Shown: in pieces, positions 16,276 to 23,830 of the stretch | Layout of the letters: the number at the start of each line of letters is the position of its first letter | How positions within the stretch are numbered: the stretch's first letter is position 1 | DNA from: JBBKWJ01 sp037968895 | GTDB taxonomy: Bacteria > Actinomycetota > Acidimicrobiia > Acidimicrobiales > SZUA-35 | NCBI GenBank assembly: GCA_037968895.1 | Contig: JBBKWJ010000286.1 | Span: forward strand, 1-64,000 | DNA: 64,000 nucleotides | Reading direction: 5' to 3' | Translations under genes and position numbers: made by a program | Notes under the pieces: generated by a model | Databases searched by the model: none | What the model saw: only the letters and a program-made list of their open reading frames with translations | Told to the model about the DNA's origin: nothing

Positions 16276-17978
16276 GGGGTGAAATCGGTCCCCGGAGAGT
16301 TGAGATTCATGTTCCAGATCTGGTCGACCAACTGGGGACCATAGGCAATCACCAGCAGCAGGGCGGCTGCGATGAGCCATGGTTTGAAGCGGTCAAGCCA
16401 CAATGGAGTGAGCTGGGGCGACCTCATCGACTCTGCGATCGGAACCGTTGGCACCAATGCCGGATCGATCTTTGGTCCAAGTGCGGTACGAAGCATGATG
16501 TAGCCGAAGGTGTAGACCGAGTAGAAGAGAATCGTGCCGCCAATCGAGACCCGCAACAGGTGACCACTCCACTCCTCAGGAACGTATGGAGCTGAACCGA
16601 GTGGAGTCCGGCGTGGTGCTCCAAGGAGTCCGACAACGTGCATCGCGTTAGAGAAGATGATCATGCCGACGAACCAAGTCCACGCCTGCACGAGCGCCAA
16701 TTTTGGCTTGTAGAGCGCTTTGCCGGTGATGTAGGGAACCATCCAGTACGAGATTCCCATGAACGACAGGGTGACTGCGGTTGCCACTGTGAGGTGGAAG
16801 TGGCCAGGCACCCACGCCGTGTTGTGGATCACAAGGTTGAGGCTGTATGACGCGTTGGTCAGGCCGCCAATGCCACCAAAGACAAATAGGAGCGCGGCGA
16901 GCAACTGGGCGGTGACCGACGGATCTTTCCATGGCAATGCCCGAATCCAGCCGACCAGACCGGTGCCCCCGTTGCGGCGAGCGCCGTATTCAAGCGAAGC
17001 GATGACGGTGAAGGCAGTGATCATCGATGGGAAGAAGACCGAGTAGGTAAGCATGGCGTGGATGAACTTCCACGTCTGCGGCACACCAGGATCGGTGAAC
17101 TGGTGGTGGAACCCGACTGGCACCGAGACAATCAGGAACATCCAGAACGAAAGTCGAGCCAGCGAATCGCTGAAGAGTTTTCCACCAACCTGCTTCGGGA
17201 GCATCGCATACCACGAGGTGTACGCCGGCAGCAGCCAGAAGTACACCAACGGGTGGCCGGTCCACCAGAAATAAGTGCGAGCCAGCTCAGGGTCGGTGCC
17301 ATCAATGAGCCCGACCGACCATGGCAGCAGCATCGTGAGAATTTCGACCGCAATCCCAAGAGTTGCGATCTGCCACATTGCCATGTTGATGATTGGCGCT
17401 AGCGCGACGAGCGGCGAACGAACGCCGGGGTTGTCTTTGCGCCACGCATGGAGCGTGAAGTAGAAGCCGTAGCCCTCGATCCAACTGCCGACGACAACGA
17501 GGGTCAGGCCGAGGTAAAAGGCCCAGCTCGCCTTGAGTGGCGGATAGAAGGTGTAGAGGACCGTCGCCTTGTTGAACAGAATCGGAATGGCAGCCATCAC
17601 CAAGCCGACGATCATCGTGTAGAAGCCGAACTTGTTTAGCTTTGGTTTCGCAAGTGGGCGACCAAGCGCCTTGATCGTCGTCAGGGTGGTGAAACCAGTG
17701 ATGAAGATGGTCGTGAAGACAAGGGCGTTCAGCACGCCATGAAGCGTGAGTCCCTGGTAATACGACTTGATGACCGGTTCAAGGTATGGGTAGAGGTCAA
17801 GGCCCCCGAACTCGAGAGACTGCAGCGGGCCGAAGAAGCTACCAACCATCAGTGCGGCGAACGCCACGATGAGGTGCTGGCCGACGAACTTCTTTTCATC
17901 TGGGGTGAGGTCACGGCCACTGTCTATGCGACGGGTACCGACAGAGCCTCCCTCGATTGGTTCCTCAGTCAACGTCAT
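16269..17978 (-). CDS. Cytochrome c oxidase subunit I, ba3 type (B-family heme-copper oxidase)
   Basis: The 569-residue integral membrane protein catalyses O2 reduction. It has the low-spin heme His in LHGVLNALVF, the CuB His and cross-linked Tyr in GHPLVYFWLLPAY (H-x3-Y), the CuB His pair in FHHQFTDPG, and the heme pair in PGHFHLTVA. These sequences and the small subunit IIa nearby match Thermus ba3-type, B-family oxidases, which pump protons through a single K channel and have high O2 affinity. Its start overlaps the subunit II stop by 4 nt and its end overlaps the cytochrome b fusion by 7 nt, which ties the three together. Confidence 0.95.
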   Translation of the reverse strand: MTLTEEPIEGGSVGTRRIDSGRDLTPDEKKFVGQHLIVAFAALMVGSFFGPLQSLEFGGLDLYPYLEPVIKSYYQGLTLHGVLNALVFTTIFITGFTTLTTIKALGRPLAKPKLNKFGFYTMIVGLVMAAIPILFNKATVLYTFYPPLKASWAFYLGLTLVVVGSWIEGYGFYFTLHAWRKDNPGVRSPLVALAPIINMAMWQIATLGIAVEILTMLLPWSVGLIDGTDPELARTYFWWTGHPLVYFWLLPAYTSWYAMLPKQVGGKLFSDSLARLSFWMFLIVSVPVGFHHQFTDPGVPQTWKFIHAMLTYSVFFPSMITAFTVIASLEYGARRNGGTGLVGWIRALPWKDPSVTAQLLAALLFVFGGIGGLTNASYSLNLVIHNTAWVPGHFHLTVATAVTLSFMGISYWMVPYITGKALYKPKLALVQAWTWFVGMIIFSNAMHVVGLLGAPRRTPLGSAPYVPEEWSGHLLRVSIGGTILFYSVYTFGYIMLRTALGPKIDPALVPTVPIAESMRSPQLTPLWLDRFKPWLIAAALLLVIAYGPQLVDQIWNMNLNSPGTDFTPW

Positions 17979-18559
17979 TCGTCAGCTCCATCGTCTGTCT
18001 TGTCGTCGTCGGTTGGCGCGGCGGCTTCGTCGGAACTTTGGGGCACGACATTGACCGTGCCGAACATGCTTGCGTGTCCTGAACCGCAGTATTCGTGGCA
18101 GATATAGGGGAACTCGCCAACCGTGTCGAAGGTGTAGTCAAGCTTTGACACCTGGCCAGGTATGACCATGAAGTTGACGTTGGTGTCGGTGATTTTGAAG
18201 CCGTGCTGGAGATCGACGCTTGTGACGTAGATCGTCACCTTTGAGCCGACAGGAATCTCGAGCTCACGCGGGCTGAATGTCCAGGCCGAGGCAACGACAT
18301 AGGCCTCGTACACACCATCGGATATCTCCCTGAGGCCGGGAGTAGCCCAGGGCTCCGAGTCAGTGACGTTTCGAGGATCAACCTCGCTCTCGGCCCCATT
18401 GACTTGGATACCCATGGCGAAGCCAGCCACGACAACGACGGCGAAGAAACCAACGAGGAGGGCAACTGAAAGCCGCATCCAGTTGCGCTCATAAGGATCG
18501 ATCCCCATGGTGAGACGCTTGTCGGTCGCAAACTCTTCAGTCTCGTTGGCTCCCGTCAC
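17975..18559 (-). CDS. Cytochrome c oxidase subunit II (CuA), ba3 type
   Basis: The 194-residue protein has one transmembrane helix (LSVALLVGFFAVVVVAGFAMG) and a cupredoxin domain with a complete CuA site: His in VDLQHGF and CHEYCGSGHASMFG (C-x3-C-x3-H-x2-M). This subunit accepts electrons from cytochrome c. The single helix fits B-family oxidases. GTG 18559 overlaps the stop of the subunit IIa gene (GTGA); ATG 18508 (MGIDPYERN) is an alternative start. The tail after the cupredoxin fold is acidic and low in complexity. Confidence 0.94.
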   Translation of the reverse strand: MTGANETEEFATDKRLTMGIDPYERNWMRLSVALLVGFFAVVVVAGFAMGIQVNGAESEVDPRNVTDSEPWATPGLREISDGVYEAYVVASAWTFSPRELEIPVGSKVTIYVTSVDLQHGFKITDTNVNFMVIPGQVSKLDYTFDTVGEFPYICHEYCGSGHASMFGTVNVVPQSSDEAAAPTDDDKTDDGADE

Positions 18560-18711
18560 GTGGTGACGCCTCTGCTGAGCAAGATCGCATAGACCGAGAA
18601 CCAAAGAAGGATGAGTATCACGACGAAGATTGCAAGCAAGAAGAGCGTGCCCGTTGGCTTGAAATGCTCTTCGTTTGATGCTTCGTCAAGGTCAGCGTCT
18701 GGACTGCTCAC
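18556..18711 (-). CDS. Cytochrome c oxidase subunit IIa (51-residue single-helix protein)
   Basis: A short reading frame from GTG 18711 encodes 51 residues: an acidic N-terminus followed by KPTGTLFLLAIFVVILIL and ending YAILLSRGVTT. This matches the pattern of Thermus ba3 subunit IIa (KPKG, one hydrophobic helix, VYA..RG), which replaces the missing second helix of subunit II. GGGGAGA lies 8 nt upstream. Its stop overlaps the subunit II start, making it the first gene of the leftward oxidase operon. The 141 bp between it and the rightward cytochrome gene at 18853 must hold both promoters. Confidence 0.85.
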   Translation of the reverse strand: MSSPDADLDEASNEEHFKPTGTLFLLAIFVVILILLWFSVYAILLSRGVTT

Positions 18712-18852
18712 GCGCTTGTTCTCCCCGGTTGATTACGACCTAGGCATGCTCGCAAGCGCACACGACGTCAAATAGGGACCAAGTGCTCTAAATCCGGCGC
18801 GCCCCTGCTCCTAGGTTCGTTCAAGACACTTACGCCGGACTGAGGAGTGGCA

Positions 18853-19665
18853 ATGAACCGAGCCCATCGGGTTCTGGCAATACGGAGAGCGCTCATCCTT
18901 CTTCTTGGTTTGGCGCTCGTTTTCGTTGTTGCCACACCGAGCTCAGCCCAGACAGACGAGCCAGCCAGCGCAGCGGAGGGCGAAGAAGCTGCCGATCCCG
19001 AAGACGAAGCTCAGAATCAAAAGCTAAGAGATGGCGAAGAGGTCTACGCCGCCGTGTGCCAGTCGTGCCACCAGCCGGGCGGCGTTGGCCTCAGCGGTCA
19101 ATTCCCCGCCCTAAAGGGAAATCCGAATGCGACTGATGCTGCCTATGTTGAAGATGTCGTCACCAACGGCAAGTCCGGCGAGATAACTGTCAACGGCGAA
19201 ACCTTCAATGGCGTGATGCCGCCGTTCTCGACACTTTCAGACGACGACATCGCCAGCGTCGTTGCCTATGTCACTAACGATCTCGTGGCGCCCGCAGCAG
19301 TAGGAGCCGTCGTCGGCCCTACCGGTCCGGTCGCTGGCACCGAACTCCCTGGGTTCGCCAACACCACTTATTACATCGCATTCGCGATGGCGGCCTTTGT
19401 CGCACTCCTTGTTCTTGGCCCGCGCCTTGCTTCGCAGAACGACCGCCTCGACACCCCCTGGTTCGATGTCGGCCTCAAGACCACAACCATCGTCCTCGGG
19501 TTTGTTATCGGAACCGTCTTCATCCCTAACTGGGCGATGCAGTCCAGCACCGTTAGCAAACTCGACCGACCGATCCAGGATCTCATCGGCTCTGGCCTGT
19601 GGATCGGGGGCCTTGGCATCGGCCTCTGGACCCTCTGGTACACCCACCGAGAGTCGAGGATCTAA
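18853..19665 (+). CDS. Membrane cytochrome c of the bc complex operon
   Basis: The 270-residue protein has a signal peptide (ALILLLGLALVFVVATPSSAQ), an acidic linker, a class I cytochrome c domain with CQSCH at about residue 69 and a Met ligand in GVMPPF, and then three C-terminal hydrophobic segments (YYIAFAMAAFVALLVLG, TTIVLGFVIGTVFI, LWIGGLGIGLWTLWY). GAGGAG lies 5 nt before ATG 18853. It is the first gene of the rightward operon, and its stop overlaps the next start (TAATG). The role is probably electron acceptor or tether of the adjacent cytochrome b/Rieske complex. Confidence 0.9.
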   Translation: MNRAHRVLAIRRALILLLGLALVFVVATPSSAQTDEPASAAEGEEAADPEDEAQNQKLRDGEEVYAAVCQSCHQPGGVGLSGQFPALKGNPNATDAAYVEDVVTNGKSGEITVNGETFNGVMPPFSTLSDDDIASVVAYVTNDLVAPAAVGAVVGPTGPVAGTELPGFANTTYYIAFAMAAFVALLVLGPRLASQNDRLDTPWFDVGLKTTTIVLGFVIGTVFIPNWAMQSSTVSKLDRPIQDLIGSGLWIGGLGIGLWTLWYTHRESRI

Positions 19666-21479
19666 TGGCAGACAACGCCGGGCTGGAGTTCTACGACCAA
19701 AACATCCCGTGCCTCGCGGCGTGCCCCGTGCACACAAACGCTGGCATGTACGTTGCGGCCATTGCTGACGGCGACGACGAGCAGGCCTATCTCACCGCCC
19801 GAATGCCGAATCCTTTCGCCTCCGTGTGTGGCCGGGTGTGCGCCGCTCCATGCGAAGACGCGTGCCGGCGGGGCGAGATCGATCGCCCTATCGCAATCAG
19901 GGCGCTAAAGCGTTTCGTCACCGAGCAGTTTGGCCCTGAGTCAGGCAATGTCGAAGAAGGCAGCGCTGTTTGGAACAAAGTGGTCGCCCCGCCAGCTCAC
20001 GAGCGCCCGGAAAGCATTGGCATTGTCGGTGGCGGCCCCGCCGGTATGGCGTGCGCGCACGACCTCCGCCGCTGGGGTTACCAAGTCACGGTGTATGAGG
20101 CAACCGACAAGCTTGGCGGCGCTATGTGGCTCGGCATTCCCGAGTATCGCCTCGATCGCGGAGTTCTTGCTGGCGACATCGACGCCATAGTCAACCTTGG
20201 TGTCGAGGTGCAGTACAACACCAGACTCGGCCGGGACGTCACGCTCGACGAGCTACGCGAACGCCACGACGCAGTCTTCCTCGGTATCGGCGCAACCCTC
20301 GGCCGTGGCCTCGATGTCGAAGGCCACGACGCCGATGGCGTGTTTAAGGCAATTGAGTTCCTGATCAACATGAACCGGGGCTTTGAAGTCAATATTGGCG
20401 AGCGGGTCATTGTGATTGGTGGCGGCGACGTCGCCATGGACGCAGCCCGAACCGCACTTCGGGCCGACGACTATTCCGACAAGCGTGACGAGGATGGCCC
20501 ACACCCTGCCGCTCTCGATGAGCGTTCGCCGATGACAGAAGCATTCGACGTTGCTCGCACCGCAGCTCGGTCAGGAGCACGGCACGTCACGATCATGTCG
20601 CTCGAAGATCGCGAAGAGATGCCAGCCCACGACTTCGAGGTTGAGGAAGCCGAACACGAAGGCATTGACTTCCTCCCCCGCCGTGGTCCGAAGTCGATCA
20701 AGGTGAAAGACGGCAAGGTCGTTGGTCTTGAAACCATTGGCGTCCGCTCCGTCTTCGACGCTGACGGCAAGTTCAGCCCCGACTTCGACACCGACGATGT
20801 GCAGGTCACCGAGGCCGACACCATCATTCTCGCGATCGGTCAGGCGATCGATCTCGATTCGCTCGGCAATGACGGACCCGAGATCAGTCCTCGCCGCACC
20901 ATCCAGATCGACTGGGTAACCGGCGAGACCTCGATGCCAGGCATCTGGTCAGGTGGCGATGCGGCAAAAGGGCCTCGCACTCTGATCGACGCCATCGCAG
21001 ACGGTCGACGTTCGGCCGAGTCAATCCACCGCTCCTTTGGTGGCGAAGTTGAAGCCGACAAGCCAGGCAAGATGGTGCAACTCCAGCAGTTCCACCGCCT
21101 CGATGACACCTACGACCGAGTCAATCGCCTCGACGTGCCAACACTCGATACTGGCCGCCGCATGGGCTTGGCCGAGGTTGAGCTTGGCTTCACTCCCGAG
21201 CAGGCACGATGCGAGGCAAATCGCTGCCTTCGCTGCTTTGCCAACATTCTGCTCGAGACCGAAAAGTGCGTGTTGTGCGCCCTCTGTGCCGACGTCTGCC
21301 CCGTAGACGTCATTTCGCTGGTCCCTTCAGAAGAGATTGATCCTGAGGTTCATGGCGGCACGGCCCTGCTCCTCGACGAGACCGCCTGCATCCGTTGCGG
21401 ACTCTGTATTGAACGATGCCCACCTGATGCGCTGTCGATGGGAATGTGGACAGGAGTTGGTGTTCCGAAATGGACGTAG
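19665..21479 (+). CDS. GltD-like FAD/NAD(P) oxidoreductase with extra C-terminal 2x[4Fe-4S] domain
   Basis: The 604-residue soluble protein has the N-terminal iron-sulfur domain of glutamate synthase small subunit and NfnB (C16, C20, C55, C59, C63, C67). Next is an FAD Rossmann loop GIVGGGPAGMACAHD, then a nucleotide-binding loop VIVIGGGDVAMDAAR, and GIWSGGDAAKGPRTLIDAIA closing the FAD site. A C-terminal ferredoxin-like part follows, with CVLCALCADVCPVDVI and CIRCGLCIERCPPDAL. It starts at ATG 19665, overlapping the cytochrome c stop, and its end overlaps the cytochrome b start by 10 nt. No gltB or glutamate synthase large subunit is present. The context points to NAD(P)H or ferredoxin oxidation coupled to the bc complex rather than glutamate synthesis. 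Confidence 0.9.
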   Translation: MADNAGLEFYDQNIPCLAACPVHTNAGMYVAAIADGDDEQAYLTARMPNPFASVCGRVCAAPCEDACRRGEIDRPIAIRALKRFVTEQFGPESGNVEEGSAVWNKVVAPPAHERPESIGIVGGGPAGMACAHDLRRWGYQVTVYEATDKLGGAMWLGIPEYRLDRGVLAGDIDAIVNLGVEVQYNTRLGRDVTLDELRERHDAVFLGIGATLGRGLDVEGHDADGVFKAIEFLINMNRGFEVNIGERVIVIGGGDVAMDAARTALRADDYSDKRDEDGPHPAALDERSPMTEAFDVARTAARSGARHVTIMSLEDREEMPAHDFEVEEAEHEGIDFLPRRGPKSIKVKDGKVVGLETIGVRSVFDADGKFSPDFDTDDVQVTEADTIILAIGQAIDLDSLGNDGPEISPRRTIQIDWVTGETSMPGIWSGGDAAKGPRTLIDAIADGRRSAESIHRSFGGEVEADKPGKMVQLQQFHRLDDTYDRVNRLDVPTLDTGRRMGLAEVELGFTPEQARCEANRCLRCFANILLETEKCVLCALCADVCPVDVISLVPSEEIDPEVHGGTALLLDETACIRCGLCIERCPPDALSMGMWTGVGVPKWT

Positions 21480-22225
21480 TCAATAAGGAAAGCGGAGACC
21501 TGTTTGATCGGCTGCGCGAAACTCGCGTTGGCCGTTCGATCTGGCGAACTCCGCGAAAGATCACGCCACGCGATCGAGCGGCTGGCCACTGGTCGAGCTT
21601 CGCCCTCCACATCTACCCAGTCAAGGTTCGCAAAGCCGAGCTCGGATTCAAGTATTCCTGGTACTTGGGCGTCATCTCGACCGTGCTGTTTGCCTCGCTC
21701 GTCTTCTCGGGCATCGTCCTGATGTTCTTCTACGTCCCGTCACCCGGTTCGGCATACACCAACATCCAGACACTGCAGACCGAGGTCGCATTCGGCCAAT
21801 ACCTTCGCAACGTCCACCGCTGGTCAGCCCATCTCATGGTGCTGGCGGTGGCGATGCACATGGCCAAGGTCTTCTATCGAGGTGCCTACAAGGCGCCTCG
21901 CGAGTTCAACTGGGTTATCGGTGTTGTGCTCCTCGTCATGACGCTGTTTATGTCGTTCACTGGCTACCTCCTCCCCTGGGATCAGCTCGCCTACTGGGCC
22001 GTCACCGTCGGTACCGAAATGGCAGCGTATGTGCCATTTGCTGGAGCGAAGACCCAAACCATGCTGCTCGGCGGACCAGCCGTCGGGTCAGCAACCCTGC
22101 TCCGTTTCTATGTTCTGCATGTCGCCGTGCTTCCACTCATGATGGTGATGGCCCTCACCATTCACCTGTGGCGCTGGCGCAAGGACTCAATGCTCGATCT
22201 CGACCGTGGAGAGCCCAATGACTGA
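21470..22225 (+). CDS. Cytochrome b, N-terminal (b6-like) subunit
   Basis: The 251-residue membrane protein carries four heme-ligating His: the first pair (HRWSA...MH) is 14 residues apart and the second pair (LHVAVL...IH) is 15 apart. The 15-residue spacing is the cytochrome b6 form; bc1 proteins usually have 14. GYLLPWDQLAYWAV is strongly conserved. It resembles b6 of b6f complexes in being split from its C-terminal half, which is the next gene. ATG 21470 lies inside the end of the GltD-like gene, so translation is coupled. Together they form the quinol-oxidising core. Confidence 0.94.
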   Translation: MDVVNKESGDLFDRLRETRVGRSIWRTPRKITPRDRAAGHWSSFALHIYPVKVRKAELGFKYSWYLGVISTVLFASLVFSGIVLMFFYVPSPGSAYTNIQTLQTEVAFGQYLRNVHRWSAHLMVLAVAMHMAKVFYRGAYKAPREFNWVIGVVLLVMTLFMSFTGYLLPWDQLAYWAVTVGTEMAAYVPFAGAKTQTMLLGGPAVGSATLLRFYVLHVAVLPLMMVMALTIHLWRWRKDSMLDLDRGEPND

Positions 22226-22799
22226 GAAGACCGAGTCAAAGGACACCGAGACCAAGGTGACTCTTGGGCTAAAGCCAGCCACGACGAGTAGCCCGACCGT
22301 GCTCGAAGGGCGTCGAGTCCTCGGCATGGTGCCGGGCAAGCCAGTCGCTGGTGTGCGCAAAGATCCAGCGGAGGATGACAACGTCCTCGTCTATCCCCAC
22401 CTGCTCGTCCGCCACGCCGTAGCAGCGCTCGTCACGCTCCTGACCGTGATGGTCATCGCGGTTCTGTTCGATGCGCCACTTCGAGCGATCGCCAACCCGA
22501 CAGTCACTCCAAACCCAGAGAAGGCGCCCTGGTACTTCGCAGCTCTGCAGGAACTACTTGCGCACTTCCATCCACTCGTTGCCGGCGTGCTCATTCCCGG
22601 CGCAATCATCATTGGCTTGGTCGCGCTTCCTTACATCGACCGCAGCCTGTACATACGGGCGTCACACCGTCGAGTTGCGGTATCGACCTTCACAACCTTC
22701 ATGGTGATCTGGATCATCCTGACGATTATCGGCTTCGCCTTCCGCGGTCCCAACTGGGGCTGGGTATGGCCTTGGCAAGAATGGCACGGTGAACTATGA
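22218..22799 (+). CDS. Cytochrome b C-terminal domain (subunit IV-like)
   Basis: The 193-residue protein begins with a hydrophilic segment of about 60 residues, then has three membrane helices (AVAALVTLLTVMVIAVLF, FHPLVAGVLIPGAIIIGLV, TTFMVIWIILTIIGFAF). NPEKAPWYFAALQELL corresponds to the PEWY region of the quinol-oxidation site; the motif reads PEKAPWY here, as in several subunit-IV proteins where PEWY is altered. The start overlaps the cytochrome b gene by 8 nt and its end overlaps the Rieske start by 4 nt. Confidence 0.9.
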   Translation: MTEKTESKDTETKVTLGLKPATTSSPTVLEGRRVLGMVPGKPVAGVRKDPAEDDNVLVYPHLLVRHAVAALVTLLTVMVIAVLFDAPLRAIANPTVTPNPEKAPWYFAALQELLAHFHPLVAGVLIPGAIIIGLVALPYIDRSLYIRASHRRVAVSTFTTFMVIWIILTIIGFAFRGPNWGWVWPWQEWHGEL

Positions 22800-23302
22800 G
22801 TGAGACTCTCAAGCGACGCCAGTTCGTATCCCGTATCTGGATGGCCGGTGCTGGCCTCATTGGTGCCGCTGGTGCGTGGACCGGATGGGAACTCCTTCAA
22901 CCACTCGCAACCACCGGATTCGGTGGCAAGGTCCGAGCGCTACTGCCTGATGCTGTCCCCGAGGGTGGTGTCATTGAGGTCCCGGCCGCTCGTGCGTACC
23001 TCGCACGAATCAACGGTGAGATCGTTGCGATCTCAGAGAAGTGCACTCATCTTGGTTGCCGCGTCCCTTACTGCGACTCATCGGGCCAGTTCGAGTGCCC
23101 ATGCCACGGGTCAAACTTCAATCGGGCCGGCGACTATCGATCGGGACCAGCACCACGAGGGCTCGACTACTACCCGACCGAGGTCGGCGATGACGGCATG
23201 ATCTACATCGACACCGGAGTCAAGATCGACGGAGCTGCGCCCGGTGGCGAGCAGATCGACGAACCACAAACCGGGCCCATGTGCGCCGGAGGTGGACACT
23301 GA
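22796..23302 (+). CDS. Rieske [2Fe-2S] protein of the bc complex
   Basis: The 168-residue protein has one N-terminal membrane helix (WMAGAGLIGAAGAWTGWELL), preceded by a Tat-like KRRQF. The Rieske fold has both cluster motifs, CTHLGC and CPCHGS, each with Cys and His ligands. It accepts an electron from quinol at the cytochrome b site and passes it to cytochrome c. The C-terminal extension is Gly/Pro-rich and ends MCAGGGH. Its stop overlaps the next start (TGATG). Confidence 0.95.
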   Translation: MSETLKRRQFVSRIWMAGAGLIGAAGAWTGWELLQPLATTGFGGKVRALLPDAVPEGGVIEVPAARAYLARINGEIVAISEKCTHLGCRVPYCDSSGQFECPCHGSNFNRAGDYRSGPAPRGLDYYPTEVGDDGMIYIDTGVKIDGAAPGGEQIDEPQTGPMCAGGGH

Positions 23303-23799
23303 TGCAATACGGAGGAGAAGACGAGGAACTCGAAGCCTCGACAACCAAAGTGATGACTATCGGCGCGGTCCTACTCGTGTCCTTCGCTCTCATCTTTCCG
23401 CTCTACCGCTTCTTCGAGCCAAGCAACCGTGACGCGTCTCGTGAGACGCACTTGCAATCGCTAGCGGCCGAAGGCGAGAACACCTGGGGCTTCAACTGCG
23501 CCTCATGTCACGGGCTTTCTGGCCAAGGCGGCACGGCACCGGCGCTGAACTCGAAAGAGTTCTTGCAAGCAGCCACCGATCTACAGATCGAGCAGTTCGT
23601 GTCAGTCGGATTGCCAGGCACCCAGATGTCAGCCTTCTCGCAAGACTTTGCCGGGCCGCTCACCAGCGCCCAGATCAAAGCGGTCACGACCTATATTCGG
23701 TCGTGGGAGCCAGACGCTCCGTCGAACCCCGATTGGCGCCTCGGCGCTCCCGTTGAAGCCGCCGCAGGCGACACGACCGGGACAACAGTCGAGGAATAG
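23302..23799 (+). CDS. Membrane-anchored cytochrome c
   Basis: The 165-residue protein has one helix (VMTIGAVLLVSFALIFPLY) and a class I cytochrome c domain with CASCH (about residue 72) and a Met ligand in GTQMSAF. It ends in a short acidic tail. ATG 23302 overlaps the Rieske stop by one base. It is the second cytochrome c of this operon, so one may be intrinsic to the complex and the other may carry electrons to the ba3 oxidase CuA site encoded divergently. Confidence 0.92.
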   Translation: MQYGGEDEELEASTTKVMTIGAVLLVSFALIFPLYRFFEPSNRDASRETHLQSLAAEGENTWGFNCASCHGLSGQGGTAPALNSKEFLQAATDLQIEQFVSVGLPGTQMSAFSQDFAGPLTSAQIKAVTTYIRSWEPDAPSNPDWRLGAPVEAAAGDTTGTTVEE

Positions 23800-23830
23800 T
23801 CCGAACCGCGGGTGTGATATACCTCTGAGG

